Shown: positions 61,411 to 64,000 of the stretch, piece after piece
Layout: each line of letters opens with the position of its first letter
Position numbering within the stretch: position 1 is the stretch's first letter
Assembly (NCBI RefSeq): GCF_002797875.1
Contig: NZ_PGFC01000002.1
Location: 124,001 to 188,000, forward strand
From: Pseudoscardovia suis
Lineage (GTDB): Bacteria; Actinomycetota; Actinomycetes; Actinomycetales; Bifidobacteriaceae
DNA length: 64,000 nucleotides
Direction of reading: 5' to 3'
Position numbers and translations under genes: made by a program
Notes under the pieces: generated by a model
Told to the model about the DNA's origin: nothing
Seen by the model: only the letters and a program-made list of their open reading frames with translations
Database searches by the model: none

Positions 61411-63300
61411 GTGAAAGGTACACACAAAGTGGCAGATAGCCAGAATCTTTCATCATTGACAGTCGCGGAGCTCCGTGAGAAGGCCAAGAACATGGGCCTC
61501 AAGGGCTTCACCGGACTGCGCAAATCCGACTTGGTCAACAGAATCGAGCAGTCCCTGCCGCAGCCTGCCGAGGCTTCCGCTGCTTCGTCCGAGCGTGTTT
61601 CCGTCGAGGAACCGACCCCGTTGGTGCGGGTTGCAGATACCGGTGCGGGACGTCGCGTGACGCGCAGCGCCGGTCAGCCAATTCATTTCGATTTTGATGA
61701 CGTGCGCAGCAAGCGCAACCAGGCTCCTTCGCAATCCCCTCGCAAGGAGAACGCGGCGGAAGAGTCTGCACACACCGGTCAGCTCGATCTCAATCTTGAC
61801 CTTCCGCGTCGCCGTCACCGCGGGGCGGAATCGCGCGACAACGGACGCAATGCTAGCGTTGCCGCCGAACTCGACAACATCCTTGCCAATCTGCCCAATC
61901 GTGCGCATGACGCAGCCAACACTCCGTTGCCGCCGAACTCGCAGCACGCAGGTCGCGCAACGGGTGGTCAGCGCAACGATTACGCAGACCGCAATGACCG
62001 TGTGAATCGCCGTGACATGCGAAACCAGCGCAATGACCGCAATGACCGTTTTGCTGAGCGTTCCAATGACCGTCGCAACGTGCGCAACGACCGTAACGAC
62101 CGCAATGAGCGCGGCAATGCTCGCGTGCGTGAGGAGCGTGTGGAAAGCTACACGCCGGTCGCGGGCATTGTGGATGTGCTGGATTCCTATGCGTTCATCC
62201 GCACATCCGGCTACCTGCCTGGCCCCAACGATGTGTATGTGTCGATGAGCCAGGTGCGCAAGTACGGTCTGCGCAAGGGCGATGCCGTGCGCGGCTACAC
62301 GAAGGCGAATGGCGGCGAATCCGGGCGCGGCGGCAACGGGCGCAACGCACACCAGAAGTTCGTGCCGCTGCAGGGTCTCGAGACCATCAACGGCATGAGC
62401 GTGGAAGAAGCGGCGCAACGCCCGCAGTTCAGCAAGCTCACGCCGCTGTATCCGCAGGAACGTCTCAAGATGGAAACCACTCCCAACCGTCTGGTCGGCC
62501 GTCTCATCGACCTGTGCGCGCCCATCGGCAAGGGACAGCGCGGTCTGATCGTGTCCCCGCCGAAGGCTGGCAAGACGATCACGCTGCAGCAGATCGCCAA
62601 TGCCATCACGACGAACAATCCCGAAGTGCACCTGATGGTCGTGCTCGTGGACGAACGCCCTGAGGAAGTCACCGACATGCAGCGCACGGTGCAGGGTGAG
62701 ATCATCTCGTCCACCTTCGACCGCCCCGCAAGCGATCACACGATCGTGGCTGAGCTCGCCATCGAACGCGCCAAGCGTCTCGTTGAGCTGGGCCAAGACG
62801 TCGTGGTCCTGCTGGATTCCATGACGCGTCTCGCACGTGCTTACAACATCGCCGCCCCGGCGTCCGGCCGAATCCTTTCCGGCGGTGTGGATGCGCAGGC
62901 ACTGTATCCGCCCAAGAAGTTCTTTGGCGCCGCCCGCAACATCGAGAACGGCGGTTCCCTCACCATCATCGCTTCGGCGCTTGTCGAAACCGGCTCCAAG
63001 ATGGACGAGGTGATCTTCGAGGAATTCAAGGGCACCGGCAACATGGAACTGCGCCTTTCCCGCGATCTGGCCGAGAAGCGCATGTTCCCCGCCATCGACA
63101 TCAACGCTTCCGGCACGCGCCGCGAAGAGCTGATCACCGATCCGAAGGAACTCATGATCATCTACCGTCTGCGCCGTGCACTTGGCGGTATGGAGCCCGA
63201 GCAGGCATACAACGCGATTGTGCCGCGCATGAAGAAAACCGCGACGAACCGCGACTTCCTTGCTGCGCTCGCCACGGGGCAAAATCCCAACGCCGCGTAA
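61411..63300 (+). CDS. rho: Transcription termination factor Rho
   Basis: 629-residue hexameric RNA-dependent ATPase. The Rho N-terminal helix bundle is [19 protein letters not shown]. It is followed by about 170 residues rich in Arg, Asn and Asp (for example [12 protein letters not shown] near 225), a disordered insert absent from E. coli Rho. The RNA-binding domain begins [18 protein letters not shown]. Walker A is SPPKAGKT near residue 390, with [12 protein letters not shown] (Walker B) and the R-loop in the C-terminal half. The GTG at 61411 (GGGAG very close) and the GTG at 61429 (AAAGG 10 nt upstream) are both possible starts. Confidence 0.95.
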   Translation: MKGTHKVADSQNLSSLTVAELREKAKNMGLKGFTGLRKSDLVNRIEQSLPQPAEASAASSERVSVEEPTPLVRVADTGAGRRVTRSAGQPIHFDFDDVRSKRNQAPSQSPRKENAAEESAHTGQLDLNLDLPRRRHRGAESRDNGRNASVAAELDNILANLPNRAHDAANTPLPPNSQHAGRATGGQRNDYADRNDRVNRRDMRNQRNDRNDRFAERSNDRRNVRNDRNDRNERGNARVREERVESYTPVAGIVDVLDSYAFIRTSGYLPGPNDVYVSMSQVRKYGLRKGDAVRGYTKANGGESGRGGNGRNAHQKFVPLQGLETINGMSVEEAAQRPQFSKLTPLYPQERLKMETTPNRLVGRLIDLCAPIGKGQRGLIVSPPKAGKTITLQQIANAITTNNPEVHLMVVLVDERPEEVTDMQRTVQGEIISSTFDRPASDHTIVAELAIERAKRLVELGQDVVVLLDSMTRLARAYNIAAPASGRILSGGVDAQALYPPKKFFGAARNIENGGSLTIIASALVETGSKMDEVIFEEFKGTGNMELRLSRDLAEKRMFPAIDINASGTRREELITDPKELMIIYRLRRALGGMEPEQAYNAIVPRMKKTATNRDFLAALATGQNPNAA

Positions 63301-63376
63301 GTCTTGCGCACAACGCGACATGAGGCGTGGCGGCCCTAGAGCTCACACGTTCATAAATGATGAATGCATAAAATGA

Positions 63377-63415
63377 TGGCCGGTTTGCTGGGCAGAGCAA
63401 ACCGGCCAAGTTTTT
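63377..63415. terminator. Terminator between rho and thiC
   Basis: Perfect 13-bp arms (63377-63389 with 63396-63408), a 6-nt loop and a TTTTT tail, between convergent genes. Confidence 0.9.
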
Positions 63416-63430
63416 AATCCATGCGGCGAA

Positions 63431-64000
<570 letters not shown>

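Noticed and set aside
61453-63321. 622-codon open frame on the minus strand opposite rho
   Set aside because: Rho is certain on the plus strand. The antisense frame is open only because of GC-rich codon bias, and its translation is a low-complexity His/Arg/Val pattern without a family.

Overview
This window is GC-rich chromosomal DNA from a high-GC Gram-positive bacterium, most likely a Bifidobacterium. Support for that comes from the plsC-gpsA-ddl and ffh-rpsP-khpA-rimM blocks, an S16 protein with a long Ala/Glu/Lys tail, a Rho factor with a large disordered N-terminal insert, several apparently leaderless genes, and a sugar PTS combined with an LPXTG surface adhesin. The genus is an inference; nothing was compared with a database.

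Layout. 1-6100: plsC, gpsA and ddl (lipid and peptidoglycan precursors), an MscS-type channel and rpmB. 6100-6500: an array of four hairpin repeats and the worn end of a transposable element. 6540-14090: recG, trmD, rsmD (opposite strand), a LacI-type regulator, a VanZ-like protein and a nitroreductase. 14180-21300: a mostly minus-strand translation and secretion block (rimM, khpA, rpsP, an exonuclease/endonuclease/phosphatase-family protein, ffh, cysS). 21470-24460: a class I glutamine amidotransferase and an ABC-F ATPase whose coding sequence contains a near-perfect parS palindrome.

24515-32840 is the main accessory metabolic block. A GntR/UTRA regulator has a perfect 15-bp inverted repeat just upstream. 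Next comes an AGXT2L-like class III PLP enzyme and, divergently, an operon of an amidase-signature hydrolase, two choline-kinase/APH-fold phosphotransferases, a small membrane protein and a sodium:solute symporter. The combination suggests uptake, deacylation, phosphorylation and ammonio-phospholyase cleavage of an amino alcohol; the substrate is unknown.

32974-40451 is sugar entry: phosphoglucomutase, then a complete PTS (EIIBCA, LicT-type antiterminator, HPr, Enzyme I). The EII leader carries a readable RAT antiterminator overlapping a terminator. 40690-46780: serS, a diacylglycerol-kinase-like lipid kinase, tRNA-Ser, a membrane-bound alpha/beta hydrolase and a zinc alcohol dehydrogenase. 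47052-52160: a 1702-residue sortase-anchored surface protein with Ig-like and SpaA-type domains and a probable starch-binding CBM25/26-like module. 52426-57007: glutamate dehydrogenase, then a translationally coupled pair of uncharacterised genes (DUF4125, and a TPR-nucleotidyltransferase of the DUF4037 type). 57272-57935: tRNA-Thr, tRNA-Leu and a 323-bp MITE with 8-bp target duplications. 57989-64000: manC, pgi, rho and the C-terminal part of thiC, which runs off the right edge.

No rRNA operon, prophage, CRISPR array or intact transposase was seen. Promoter and terminator calls were made by eye.
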